Shown: one piece after another, positions 11,536 through 21,365 of the stretch
Layout: each line of letters opens with the position of its first letter
How positions within the stretch are numbered: position 1 is the stretch's first letter
The notes under the pieces: model-generated
Told to the model about the DNA's origin: nothing
Seen by the model: the letters and a program-made list of their open reading frames with translations, nothing else
Database searches by the model: none
Program-made: the position numbers and the translations under genes
Assembly: GCF_004664715.2 (NCBI RefSeq)
Contig: NC_051063.1
Span: forward strand, 116,360,829 to 116,424,828
Length of the DNA stretch: 64,000 nt
Source of the DNA: Peromyscus leucopus
Lineage: Eukaryota; Chordata; Mammalia; Rodentia; Cricetidae
Direction of reading: 5' to 3'

Positions 11536-11748
11536 AAAGTTCTCATGACATGCACAGTAATATTTTCCATTTTGTTATTTTTACATATATGTTTCATTGT
11601 ATTTCATCCATATTCACCCTCCTTTCCTACCACTCTCTCCTTTCCTGTTCCCCCATCGTTCTGATTGTCCTCCAATAGATTTTCCCTTCTACTCTCATGT
11701 GACATGTATTTTGTCACCATTTTCTCCCACCCTCTCCCTTAACATCTG
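11536..11748 (-). mobile_element. Probable LINE-1 3'-UTR fragment
   Basis: A C/T-rich strand (ttttctcccaccctctccc and similar) resembles the complement of the purine-rich rodent L1 3' UTR. It is diverged and the assignment is tentative. Confidence 0.4.
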
Positions 11749-11904
11749 GTGTTCATGGAAGTCAAAAGAAGGCATCAGATCAAGTACCCTGAAACTGAGA
11801 GTTACAGACAGTTGTAAGCCACTGTGTGGGTGTTAGAACCCAAACTCTGGTCATCTGCAAGAGCATGAAGTACTCTTAACCACTGAGCCATCTCTCCAGG
11901 CCCA
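11749..11904 (-). mobile_element. B2 SINE
   Basis: Minus strand. The body includes ggcatcagatcaagtaccctg and ends with the tRNA-like head complement ttaaccactgagccatctct-ccag at about 11876-11899. Confidence 0.85.
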
Positions 11905-11925
11905 TCTATTTTCTTTTTAAGATTA

Positions 11926-12054
11926 GGCATTCTTTATCCCATGTAACCCATGTAGCTTTATCTTATCATGTGGCAGAGCCTGACCTTGAACTTCTGATCA
12001 TCCTGTTTTAGCCTCCTTATCATTGGGATTACAGACATTTGGCATCATTCTAGT
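11926..12054 (-). mobile_element. Old B1/PB1-type SINE
   Basis: Degenerate monomer on the minus strand, recognisable by ctgaccttgaacttctgatc, cctccttatcattgggatt and acagacatttgg. The lack of cricetid-specific changes points to an old copy. Confidence 0.6.
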
Positions 12055-13206
12055 TAACCCTGGGACTTGACAGTTCTTGACTGGCAGAATTTTTATCAAC
12101 ACTGTGAGCCAAAAAGTGAAATAGTATTCTACTATTTTCTTTGTCTAAATGAAAGTTTTAATTAAAGGTCTTTCTTCTGTTTTCTGATTTTTTTTTTTTT
12201 GCTGTTGTTGCTGTTGTGTGGACATAAGAAAGGTCTTTACTTATTTTTAAGTCTCAAAATCGAAGAGTTGATTAAAAACAACATCCAGATCCAATGGAGA
12301 AGATCATAAGTGATAGACTTCATACTGTTTCCCTTAACATGGAATGGTACTCTCTATTGTATGAGAGGGGAAGTAATATAGGCATTTGGCACCCATAAAT
12401 GTGCAATGTGCTATGGACTGGGGTACAGACTGGCTACTGTTCCCAATTGACCTTTTAAGCAAATGCACCTGTGCAATATTAACTGGGTGACTGTTTTCAG
12501 ATGTAACTCACAAAAATGACCCCAACATGATCTTTCATGGTCTGAACTCAGAGATAGAGAAGATTAAGACTTGTACATTAACACTGCCAAAGAATTCAAG
12601 AAGCTTGGGTATGGGATAAGATGGATGGAAGAAAGGATCTAAATTTACCCATCTTCTTTAAATAACAAATAAACCAAATGAAATACTTGAAGCATCATCT
12701 TCCTAAATACTGGGCATTGGTATTAAGCAATGAAGGACAGCAATACAGTAAGGTAAGCCCTGATTCATTCTAGTTTACTGCCCACTTCAAGACCTGATTC
12801 AGGGAGAGGAAGTCAAAGTAGAACCTATAACATTCTCTAATGAGTTAGAGGTGTGAGTTAGAGGAATAAAGAGAAGCAGAGGTCACAGGCTAGAATAACA
12901 GAAAAGGTAGAGTTATACTGATTGAGTTTAGAAGCTAGGCACAAGATACATATGCATGCATCTCCTTGTAGTCAAAAACACTGACCAGCAAACATATGTG
13001 AGGAAACTGTTTGAGTTTGGAAAATTAGTAATCTAAGAAGAATATCAGAAACACCAAGGCAAGAACTGGTGTTTCTTTCTACCAGGTAGTCAATAAATGT
13101 CATAGTTCATGGGGCTTGTTCTATAGTTTTCAGGAAGATCTTGTCCCTGTAGTGAAGTAAGATTACTTTATCTATTCCTGCCCAATGAATATTAAAAACA
13201 AGTCTT
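12055..13206. other. Unique sequence upstream of the Chmp3 retrocopy
   Basis: No gene or clear repeat apart from a poly(T)/GTT run at 12188-12217. There is no CpG island, GC box or other promoter-like block. Any expression of the downstream retrocopy would need a distant or cryptic promoter. Confidence 0.4.
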
Positions 13207-14317
13207 AAAGAATAAGCATGCAGGAAACAGTAAGGGGAGTCCAATTCATCATGGGGCTGTTTGGAAAAACCCAGGAGAAGCCTCCCAAAGAGCTGGTCAA
13301 TGAATGGTCATTGAAGATCGGAAAGGAAATGAGAATTGTTGACAGGCAAATAAGAGATATCCAAAGAGAAGAAGAGGACGTAAAGTGGTCTGTGAAAGAT
13401 GCAACTAAGAAGGGCCAAAAAGATGATTGTGCAGTTCTGGCCAAGCAGATGATCAGTTCAAGGAAGGCTGTGAACAAATATGCATCCAAAGCACACATGA
13501 ACTCTATGCTGATGGGGATGAAGAACCAGCTTGTGGTTCTAAGATTATCTGGTTCCCTACAAAAGAGCACAGAAGTGACGAACGCTGTGCAGAGTCTTGT
13601 GAAGATCCCAGAAATTCAGGACACTATGTGTGAGCTGTCCAAAGAGATGAAGAAGGCTGAAATCATAAAGATGTTAGAGGATACATTTGAAAGCATGGGT
13701 GATCAGGAAGAAATGGAAGAAGCAGCAGAAGTGGAGATGGACAGAATCCTCTTCGAAATCACAGCAGGAGCCTTGGGCAAAACACCCAGAAGCAACTGAC
13801 ACTCTTCCTGAGCCTGAATATTCAGGAGCAATGGCTGCCTCAGAAAAGGGAGAGGATGCTGAGGATGAGGAGGATGAAGAGGACCTGAAGGTCTTGCAAT
13901 CCCAGCTGTCCACATTCCGAAGATAGGGCCACCCAGTTGGGGCCTCAGCTCTATGGTGCCTTCCTCTAGGTGTGGGCACAACCTCTGGGGAATCTCCGTT
14001 TCCTATATCTCATACACTACACCTCTGTTGTGAAGCATTGCATTTTGGAGAGGGTTCTATGCTAGTATATCTTCACTGTTTGCAGAGGTCTTAAGGACTG
14101 TTTTTATGAAGGTGGTGTAATCAAATGCATTGTTATCAAGAGCATAAACAGCAGAAGTATCTTTCTTGGGGGAGGGCAAAGAAACCCATTTTTGCATGAA
14201 GCAATTCTTAGAAGAGTTGATTGAATGTTGAGGACTCTCTACTGGTGGGTATATGTAAAATACTACATAAGTGGATATCAATAAACTTCTACTAAAAAAA
14301 AAAAGAGTAAGAGTGCA
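13207..14317 (+). pseudogene. Chmp3: Chmp3 (VPS24) processed retrocopy
   Basis: Intronless copy of charged multivesicular body protein 3, an ESCRT-III subunit that polymerises at membrane necks in endosomal sorting, cytokinesis and virus budding. It runs from the native ATG at 13251 (MGLFGKTQEKPPKELVNEW) to a tail ending at TAG 13924-13926, then a 3' UTR with AATAAA at 14280-14285 and an A tract at about 14294-14304. Flanking strings AAAGAATAAGCATGCA (13207-13222) and AAAGAGTAAGAGTGCA (14302-14317) match at 13 of 16 positions, a plausible decayed L1-type target duplication. Against the parent family I see two single-codon deletions (SKLYAS is NKYAS; the EEM before LEDTF is KM) and one 2-nt deletion near 13790 that shifts the frame. 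Many substitutions show it is not a recent copy. It lies alone, with no neighbouring gene. Confidence 0.95.
13251..13799 (+). CDS. Truncated CHMP3-like ORF, 182 codons (retroCHMP3-like)
   Basis: Open from the native CHMP3 ATG to TGA at 13797-13799; parental CHMP3 is 222 residues. Residues 1-179 are collinear with parental residues 1 to about 181, covering the basic N-terminal helical hairpin (alpha1-alpha2), alpha3-alpha4 and the acidic EEMEEAAEVEMDRILFEIT segment. The frameshift adds R-S-N and stops. Lost is the tail with the MIT-interacting motif that binds VPS4 and AMSH; its remnant (DLKVLQSQL...) is in another frame at 13800-13923. Notable substitutions include a Gly at residue 24 (in KIGKEMR), where the family usually has a basic residue. 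An in-frame ATG at 13218 could add 11 residues. It may be a chance survivor of decay or an expressed ESCRT-III inhibitor; the sequence alone does not decide. Confidence 0.4.
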   Translation: MGLFGKTQEKPPKELVNEWSLKIGKEMRIVDRQIRDIQREEEDVKWSVKDATKKGQKDDCAVLAKQMISSRKAVNKYASKAHMNSMLMGMKNQLVVLRLSGSLQKSTEVTNAVQSLVKIPEIQDTMCELSKEMKKAEIIKMLEDTFESMGDQEEMEEAAEVEMDRILFEITAGALGKTPRSN

Positions 14318-14389
14318 TCTACCTGCCAGAACTATCTCTAGAACAGCTATGAATGATGTTTGCAGGGTTACAACAATATCTAGCATATA

Positions 14390-15300
14390 TCAAACCTCAA
14401 TGAACTACAATATTTGACATCCAGTAAAAATGTCCAGAGAATCAAAGAAACAGGAAAATACTGTCCACAATAAAAAGGGAAACTGTTGCACTGAAAACCC
14501 TCACAGGAGCTACACAGATCATAGAAATACTAGACAAAGAAATTAGTAATTACACTAACTGTGTTCCATATATTGAGAGTTATTATAATGTATTGAAAAG
14601 AAAATGCCTTAAATATGAAAACTATAATGATTAGAATTAAGAAAATCACTAGGTGATAGTAATAACCTACTTGTCGGGAAATTAGTGAGATAAAGATAAT
14701 AAGACCAACTTAAAAGAAATGTAAAAAGAAAGCATTTAAAGATAATATAAAATAGAGAACCTAATTGGAAAATTATCTTGTAATTTTCTTAAAAAGTTAA
14801 ACAGACACCAAGCATATGATGCAGCTATTCTGTTCCTAAGTGTTCACCTATAAGAATTGAAAGCATATGCCTATAAAACATATATGAATATATATGTTCA
14901 ATTTATTTCTAATCCCCTACATTGGAAACAACCCATATAATTCATTAACCATTGAATACTTTTAGAGTATTTGTATAATGGGTTTTACTTAGCAATAAGG
15001 AATAATTACAGGTACATGCAATAATGTGTATTTATCTCAAAGTAATTATTCTCTGAAGAAGACCAGTAGACTTTGTCCTGTGTAATGTTATGCCTGTGAA
15101 GCTCTGAACAATAAAAATTGTCACATCATAACAGAAAGCAGAAGAGTGGCAGCTTGAGAGCAGAGCAGAAAGAAAAGTTCTTGGAGGAAAGTTGACAAGC
15201 ATAGAAAGATAACTTACAAATGGTACAATGTTCTTTCTTACCTGTTTGTATCTTTCAGAGTAGTATAATATATTTTCTGTCAATTATACACCCATAAAAC
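14390..15300 (+). mobile_element. Ancient LINE-1 (L1M) ORF2 3' part and 3' UTR
   Basis: Recognisable by the ORF2 C-terminal coding pattern: atgatgcagctattctgttcc, then aagaattgaaagcatatg, ggaaacaacccatataattc and agcaataaggaataattac. The following segment (gacagaaagcagaagagtgg-like) fits the L1M 3' UTR. Many indels; no frame is preserved. Confidence 0.7.
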
Positions 15301-17165
15301 TGATCATTATAAAAAATAAAGATCTTATGTCTTTGACAGCAATGAAATTAAAGATAATCCTGGATGTTATGTGAATTATAAATAAGCTCGTATTATTATT
15401 TAATCATGTTTGTTTATTACAACCCAGCTTATACAGTGTCTCACTAGCATTGGTTTCAAGATTGTCTGATTTGATTTTTTAAAATATTAGCCTGTTATGA
15501 CTAAGATTGTTTTGTTATTAGAGTCCAGTGGTGGATAGTGTAACTTTAGTGGATCACATAGAAGAAAGATATTTTTGTTCTTTAAAAATCCCAATTAATA
15601 GCTGTTTCCTTGCAATTGAGTAGTATAAATTGATCCATGAAACAGTGTCTAAATGAGCCATGGCCAAGGCCACTATAGATAATTGTGTGGGTTATAACTT
15701 GGACCTGGACACCCAATTAGGGGAATATCATGGGTCCCAAACCAGTGAACTTTCTTACTAAACCACACAATCAGGTGGACTTCATTTACCCAGCGGAGTA
15801 ATGAGTGTACTGTAATTTGAAGAGGTGCTATGCAGTCTTATGTAGGCTCTGGTCACGGTGGCCAAGCAGAGAGACTACTGTAGGAAAATAGAAGAGAACA
15901 GAATACTACGGCTTAGGGTAAGGATAGTCAGAAAATGACTAACATAATACTTTAATGACACAATTACTAATGTGGCCATCAATCATTTACAATATTCAAT
16001 GTCTTTTAGAATTCCTTAATAATAATCACTAATAAGAAGTCATATACAACTCCATGTTAATTTTCTCAGATTTGTTTACAAGTTATTTAAAAACCGGAGA
16101 GCAAAGCAGGGATGGACAAAATTTGGATGACTATATGAATCAAGAGTGTTCAGAATATTTGGTAAAACAGGAAGAGTTGGTACAGTGAGCAAAGCTTCCA
16201 GCATTGTTTCTATCATAAGTGGAATATTTAGTGGAAAATGTGATCATATTACATACCGATTCTGTAAAATGACTTCTTGAGCATGCAGTGTGTGCTTGTA
16301 TAATGACTAAGATTTACAAGTTCTACTGATGGGAGGCATACTTCCAAGGAAGAGTCCCTAAACATTTCCCTTGTGAAGAGGAAAGATATTTTAACTCTGG
16401 GAGATAGAACACAGGAGTTAATGAGTCACTACAGAACTAAATTAAAAATCATTTTGCCATTGATTTCTGTGTCATGATTTGCTTTTGGACATACAGTCAG
16501 TTTGGTGCCATGTGCTATCTAGAATTTTTATAACATCATATTAATTGAGGTATACTGAATTCAAACTGATCAGGGCCAGAAAGTTGGTTTAGGTTGCTAG
16601 CAAATATATGGATTAGGTCCCTCATTTGTGCCTACCAACATGTACAAGTTCCTCAGCAGGATACAGAGCAGTAAATACAAAAGGAAAGAACATTTAACGG
16701 ACCTTTACATTTTCCAATATTTTCTTGTGCACCATTACCTCAGTTCTCTATTAAAATGATGTTTTGGTAATTATAAAAAATAAATAAATAATGAAAACTA
16801 TCTAAAGAGATGGGACAGTTTAAAAGAACAAAAGAGATGAGATGGTTTAAAACAAAGAGTACATGAAGAATAAATGTAAGGATACCGAGGCCAAGGGTGC
16901 AGACCTGTGTGTCTCTGTGTCTCTCAACCTATATATGTTTGGAGGGAAGAATTTTTATAGATCTATGAAAACTAGTGAGTTCATACTTAGTCTTATTCTA
17001 TTTTTGGCACATGGCCACTTATTTTTTATTAAAAACACACAAGAAATACATTTAGACAGTAACTTACCACCAAACATTAGACTAGTGTTGTAATAATTTA
17101 GTCTGTGATTTAGAGCCCTCCAAATGATTCAACAAAGTTTCGAATTGGCTGCACTGGAACACAGG
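15301..17165. other. Unique AT-rich sequence
   Basis: No gene, RNA or clear repeat recognised. A short plus-strand frame at 16863-17093 has no family resemblance. Confidence 0.4.
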
Positions 17166-17322
17166 ATTTTTTTTTTTTTTAACTTTTTGAGACAGAGTTT
17201 CTCTGTGTAGCCCTGGCTGTCCTGGAATTCACTCTGTAGACCAGGATGGCCTTCAACTCAGAGATCCGCCTGTCTCCTCTTGAGTGCTGGGATTAAAGGC
17301 AGGTGCCACCATCCCCTGGCTC
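17166..17322 (-). mobile_element. B1 SINE
   Basis: Minus strand: poly(T) at 17168-17180, then tttttgagacagagtttctc, the ctctgtagaccaggatggcc body and gtgctgggattaaaggcagg. Confidence 0.9.
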
Positions 17323-17814
17323 AGATGAATTGCTTTTCATAAACATCTAGTAGAGAAAAAGAGGGATTTCCTAAAAACTAACACACAGGAAGCATTGTAG
17401 TTAATTAAGCATGTGCCAGCCAGGGGTATTTCTTTGGCTTTAACAACTGAAATTGCTACACTGAAAAACTGGCAGAATTTTGCTATACTTCAGGGCTTTA
17501 AGTGATAGAGTTCTTGGCTGAAAAAAACGAAGCATTGCTCATGCAGGCTTTTGCACGAGTCAGCAGGAGATGCTTGCTGTCTTCCCGAGCCTGCCTTACT
17601 ACCTTCCTGTGAATCGCCTATCATCAGACACTTAAGAGTTTTCCCCAAAGAAAAGTGTTAGGCTTTGGACATGAAAAGCTGTCCACCAGCTCGCATTCTG
17701 ACCACTTAGTCCCCAGCCGATGAAGCTATTTTGGGAGATAAATAATTTTAGGGGCTGAGGAATGGTGGAAGAAAGTAGGTCACTGGTAGGTATATTTTCT
17801 GTGGCTGTCCTTGC
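17323..17814. other. Unique sequence
   Basis: No feature recognised. Confidence 0.4.
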
Positions 17815-18445
17815 TCCCTAGTTTCTTCTTCTTCTTCCTCCTCCTCCTCTTCTTACTTCTTCTCCATTTCCTTCTCTTTCTTCATCTTTTCTTCTCAGAA
17901 TTTCCCTGTGATGATCTTGATTCCCCACCCCTTGTTCATAGAATCCCTCTTCCCTTTCTTCAACTGGACTCCTGTAGCTTGGCGTGGATCTCTGAATCTG
18001 CAAGAGCATGATGAGGAAACCTACAGAAAAAACTGAACCAAGCTAGTGGAAACTCATAAACTTTAGACCAACAGATGTGGAGTCTCCATGGGACTGGACT
18101 AGGCCCTCTGCATAAGTGAGACAATTGTATAACTTGGTCTTCTTAAAAGGTCCCCTGGCAGTAGGATCAGGATCTATCCCTGGTTCATTAGCTGACGTTT
18201 TGGAGCCTATTACCTGTGGTAGGACACATTGCACAGCCGTGATGCAGGGGGAAGGGCTTGGACCTGCCTCAACTGAATGTACCAGGCTTTGCTGACTTCC
18301 CATGGGAGGCCTTACCTTTTCAGAGGAGGGACTGGAAGGTGGGTTGTGGGGAGGAAGGCTGGGGGGCAATAGGAGGAGGGAAGAGAGGGGGACTTGTGCT
18401 TGGTATGTAAAAGTGAATAAAAAATTTCTTAATAAAGAAAAAAAA
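17815..18445 (+). mobile_element. LINE-1 3' end, 5'-truncated
   Basis: Starts with a pyrimidine-rich run (17820-17890), then an L1 3'-UTR body sharing ggactaggccctctgcataagtgag with the other cricetid L1 3' ends here. A G/A-rich run (18330-18390) follows, and the tail has aataaaaaatttcttaataaag before the A tract at 18437-18445. Confidence 0.7.
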
Positions 18446-18580
18446 GACATGGTTTCTCTGTGTAGCCCTAGCTGTCCTGGAACTCACTCTGTAGACCAAG
18501 CTGGCCTCAAATTCTGAGATCCACCTGCCTCTGCCTCCCAAGTTCTGGAATTAAAGGTATATACCATCACTCTTGGCTTC
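18446..18580 (-). mobile_element. B1 SINE abutting an L1 A-tail
   Basis: Minus-strand B1 (gacatggtttctctgtgtag through ttaaaggtatataccatc). Its own tail, which should appear as poly(T) at the left, is missing. Instead the L1 A-tail joins directly to gacatgg, so the L1 probably inserted at the B1 tail or the two recombined. Confidence 0.85.
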
Positions 18581-18599
18581 CATAGTCCTTTCTTAATCT

Positions 18600-18792
18600 T
18601 CTGCTTCCTGTTTACCAGGAAGTGAGCCTCTGTCATATGCTCCCATCAACAGCTATTTGCCTCAACACAAGTGAGGAGTCAATGGAACTAAGCCATGAAT
18701 ATAAGCCTCTACAACTTTAGGAAAAAATAATTCTCTTTCCCTACATTGTTATTTCAGGTGTTCACAGTGATACAAAATCTGACTAATCAGAA
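18600..18792 (+). mobile_element. MaLR-type LTR fragment (3' end)
   Basis: A diverged MT/MLT-like LTR end: aactaagccatgaatataagcc, an AATAA-type signal within aaaaaataattctc, and a terminal gatacaaaatctgactaatcag that fits the 'aagactgactaataca' ending of MaLR LTRs. Confidence 0.5.
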
Positions 18793-19565
18793 ACCTACCT
18801 TCTTTCTGCTTATTTCCAGTTCTTACCTAGCATTCAATCTTTCTTCCACCCAACATTTGCAGCTCTGTTAGCACCACCTACCTGCCTTGATGCCTTTCAG
18901 AACTAATGGCATTGTGCCTGGACAGCTAGCTGCCCCTCACAGTCAGTCGCCTGCAGAAGCTCTAGACTCCTGGACTCTTGACCCTCAGAGGTCTGCATCC
19001 TCTAATGACCTAATCTGATCCCATCTTTCAAGGCCTCGGATTTTTCTTCCCTGACAGGCTTCAACTTTCAGAACCTTTGCACCATGCCTTCCATAATTCC
19101 TGTCCAGCCTGCAAAGTCCTCCCCTTTGCTAACACTTTCTAAACAGTCACTACACCTTCTCAAAACAAACTTTTGCACAGACCCCTTTCTCCCTCTATTG
19201 CTTTTGTAGTAATATAATCACTCCACATGAAGACTTCTAAGATTATTTTTAAACATCTAGGCCAAGGAGATTATGTGGCCATGTGATTACCACCGAAGAC
19301 TTTATGCAACTTTTGAAATGCATTTTATGGAGTAAGAATACCAGAATACATCAAAGAATACATACCTTTCATTATAACCTCACTTTTTCTTCACACTAAG
19401 AACAAAAGCATTTAAAAGGTCTATGTATGTCTCGGAGCCTGGACTGTACTCACCTTGGGAGGTCAAGACGCTTGCTCCCCAGTCTTCTCTGTTGCGTTTG
19501 TAAGATTGCTAAGCCTTTGAAACCTCAAGTCCTTCACATTTTCTCTTAAGAGTCTAGGACTTGTT
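18793..19565. other. Unassigned, possible ancient LINE/SINE remnants
   Basis: C/T-rich sequence. The piece around 19010-19060 (ccctgacaggcttcaact) vaguely recalls L2 or MIR 3' ends, but the similarity is too weak to call. No gene is seen. Confidence 0.3.
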
Positions 19566-19660
19566 CTGATATACAAACTGGCTTTGAACACTTAGGCTCA
19601 AGAGATCCACCTCAGCCTCCGGATTAGCTGGAACCACACATGTGTACCAACAGGCCTGAC
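19566..19660 (-). mobile_element. Old B1/PB1-type SINE fragment
   Basis: Minus strand: ctggctttgaacacttaggctc, agatccacctcagcctccgg and caggcctgact mark a diverged B1-like monomer. Confidence 0.55.
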
Positions 19661-20051
19661 TGCTCCCTCCCTTTTTCTATTTTTTGAATCTCCTGATTTC
19701 TATAGTGGAGGTTATACTATATTTGAAATTATTTATGAAAAATTAATTAGATATTTTACATGAAAATAATTCAATAAAGGAGGCTACCAAACAAATTATG
19801 TTTTTTACTTTTTTTTGAAATTGTCTTCAAAAAGATATTAGTTTAAAGGGAAGCCATTGTTTCCCAGGTTGTCCCTTTACCTCTGTATTATAAATGAAGA
19901 ATAGCTTCATAAAAATAAGGAGGAGAGTTAGGTACATGGAGTTTAATCTTTGAGCAACGAGTGGATTGGATCATTTGGATTTTGGTGTCTAACACTTGAC
20001 ATTTAGAGGAAAGATGGAGATGAGATAGGGGCAAATAAGAACAAGACACAA

Positions 20052-20052
<1 letters not shown>

Positions 20053-20082
<30 letters not shown>
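20053..20082. repeat. (TG)n microsatellite
   Basis: Fifteen TG units with clean edges in unique sequence. Confidence 0.9.
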
Positions 20083-20084
<2 letters not shown>

Positions 20085-20136
20085 TGAAAAGTCATAATGA
20101 AACCAATAATTCTATGCTAATTACTTTTAAAATATG

Positions 20137-20250
20137 AATACCACATCTTGCCGTTGTGGTTTTCCCTGTAATTCCAGCCTTTCTGCTGCTGAGGCAGGAG
20201 GGTCATGACTCTGAGGGCTGTAAAACAAGGACCTTTTAAAATAACAATGA
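20137..20250 (+). mobile_element. Old B1/PB1-type SINE fragment
   Basis: Contains ttccctgtaattccagcc, ctgctgaggcaggagggtcatg and an A-rich end; very diverged. Confidence 0.5.
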
Positions 20251-20372
20251 AAAATAATAATAACAACAACAGTGGAGCAGAGATTGTCACTTTCAAATGT
20301 AATAGAGTAGGTCATACCTGTGCTTTCAGCGGATGAGTTACAATCCCAGGCAAAGGTAGATAAAATATACTA

Positions 20373-20899
20373 TGTAGACGAATTTCTAAATGGTTTTATT
20401 AAACAAAAAAAAACACAGGGTCAAATATAGGGGCAAAAGCTTTAGAGAGATAAGGGAAATAGGGAAAGTCACCAGCCAACCTCACCTCACCAACTCCACA
20501 GCTTCCAAATGTCATTTCCAAATGCAAGCTACTTCCTGTCTACCCATGCCTTTATATGCCTTGCTTTTCTGCCTTCTCATTGGCTCTTAGCCCAGCTACA
20601 TTACTTCCTCTTCCTACACAGCTCTGTCACTTTCTGTCTATCTGTACAGATCCCAGACCTCTATGGTTGGTACTGAGACTAAAGGTGTGTATCACCATGA
20701 TAGGTTCTGTTCCCTAGTGTGGCCTTGAACACACAGAGATCCTGTCTGCTAACAGATAGGATTAAGGACATGTGCTACCACTGCCTGACTTCTTTGTTTA
20801 CTTAAAATGGCTTGCTATTCCCTATTCTCCAGGCTAGCTTTATTCATTAAAGCAGAGATAAAATATCACCACATTCAGCACAAATAAAATATCACCACA
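20373..20899 (-). mobile_element. Solo LTR, ERVK-type, perfect 6-bp TSD
   Basis: 527 bp. On the minus strand it begins TGTGGTGATATTTTATTTG and ends ATTCGTCTACA. The flanks 20367-20372 and 20900-20905 are both ATACTA, a perfect 6-bp target duplication, which fits a class II (ERVK) integrase. The LTR holds a TATAAAG box on the minus strand (complement of ctttatatgcc near 20551-20560) and AATAAA near its 3' end. Its middle (20640-20790) contains a B1-like block (ggattaaggacatgtgctacc). I recognise the terminal sequence as a rodent LTR but not its database name. Confidence 0.85.
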
Positions 20900-21011
20900 A
20901 TACTAATTCTGATTTTAAGTGCATTGAGAGGCTATGAAGGCTAGACTGAAATTTCAGAGAGGGGAGTTATCATGGTTAATACTTTGAATTTGATAGCATC
21001 CAGAATCTCCT

Positions 21012-21038
21012 AAAAAAAAAAAAAAAAAAAAAAAAAAA
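21012..21038. repeat. Poly(A) tract, 27 nt
   Basis: Uninterrupted A run preceded by ctcct and followed by caagcttcttgg. No SINE or retrocopy body is recognisable on its 5' side. Confidence 0.9.
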
Positions 21039-21365
21039 CAAGCTTCTTGGTGTGCCTGTGTGAGACTTTCTAGGCTGGGTTAGTTGAAGTGGAAGGACCT
21101 ACTCTAAATATGGGCAGTACCATTTCCTAGGCTGGTACTAAGACACACACACTGAGAGAGACAGAGACAGACAGAGACAGAGAGACAGAGAGAGACAAAG
21201 AGAGACAGAGGGGGGGAGACTGGGCTCAAAGCCTACCTCCAAAGCCCCCTCCCAGTGGCACACCTCCTCCAACAAAGTCACACCTCCCAATTCTTTCCAA
21301 AACAGTCCCACTAACTAGCCTTCAAATATATGAGATTTATGAGGGCTATCATCATTCAACCACCA
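21039..21365. mobile_element. MaLR (ORR1/MT-type) LTR pieces with GA-rich insert
   Basis: 21055-21130 reads as an ORR1-like LTR in plus orientation (gctgggttagttgaagtgg, tatgggcagtaccatttcc). 21145-21217 is a (GA)/(CAGA)-rich run. 21225-21365 reads as an MT-like LTR complement (ggcacacctcctccaacaaag, cacctcccaattc, ending caaccaccaca). This is probably a composite of two MaLR fragments around a low-complexity expansion. Confidence 0.5.

Noticed and set aside
13205..13570. 121-codon minus-strand ORF opposite the Chmp3 retrocopy
   Set aside because: Shadow of the conserved CHMP3 reading frame on the other strand; no independent family signal.
18043..18450. 135-codon minus-strand ORF with Pro/Ser-rich segment
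   Set aside because: Antisense of an L1 3' UTR; the Pro/Ser run mirrors the G-rich strand of the UTR.
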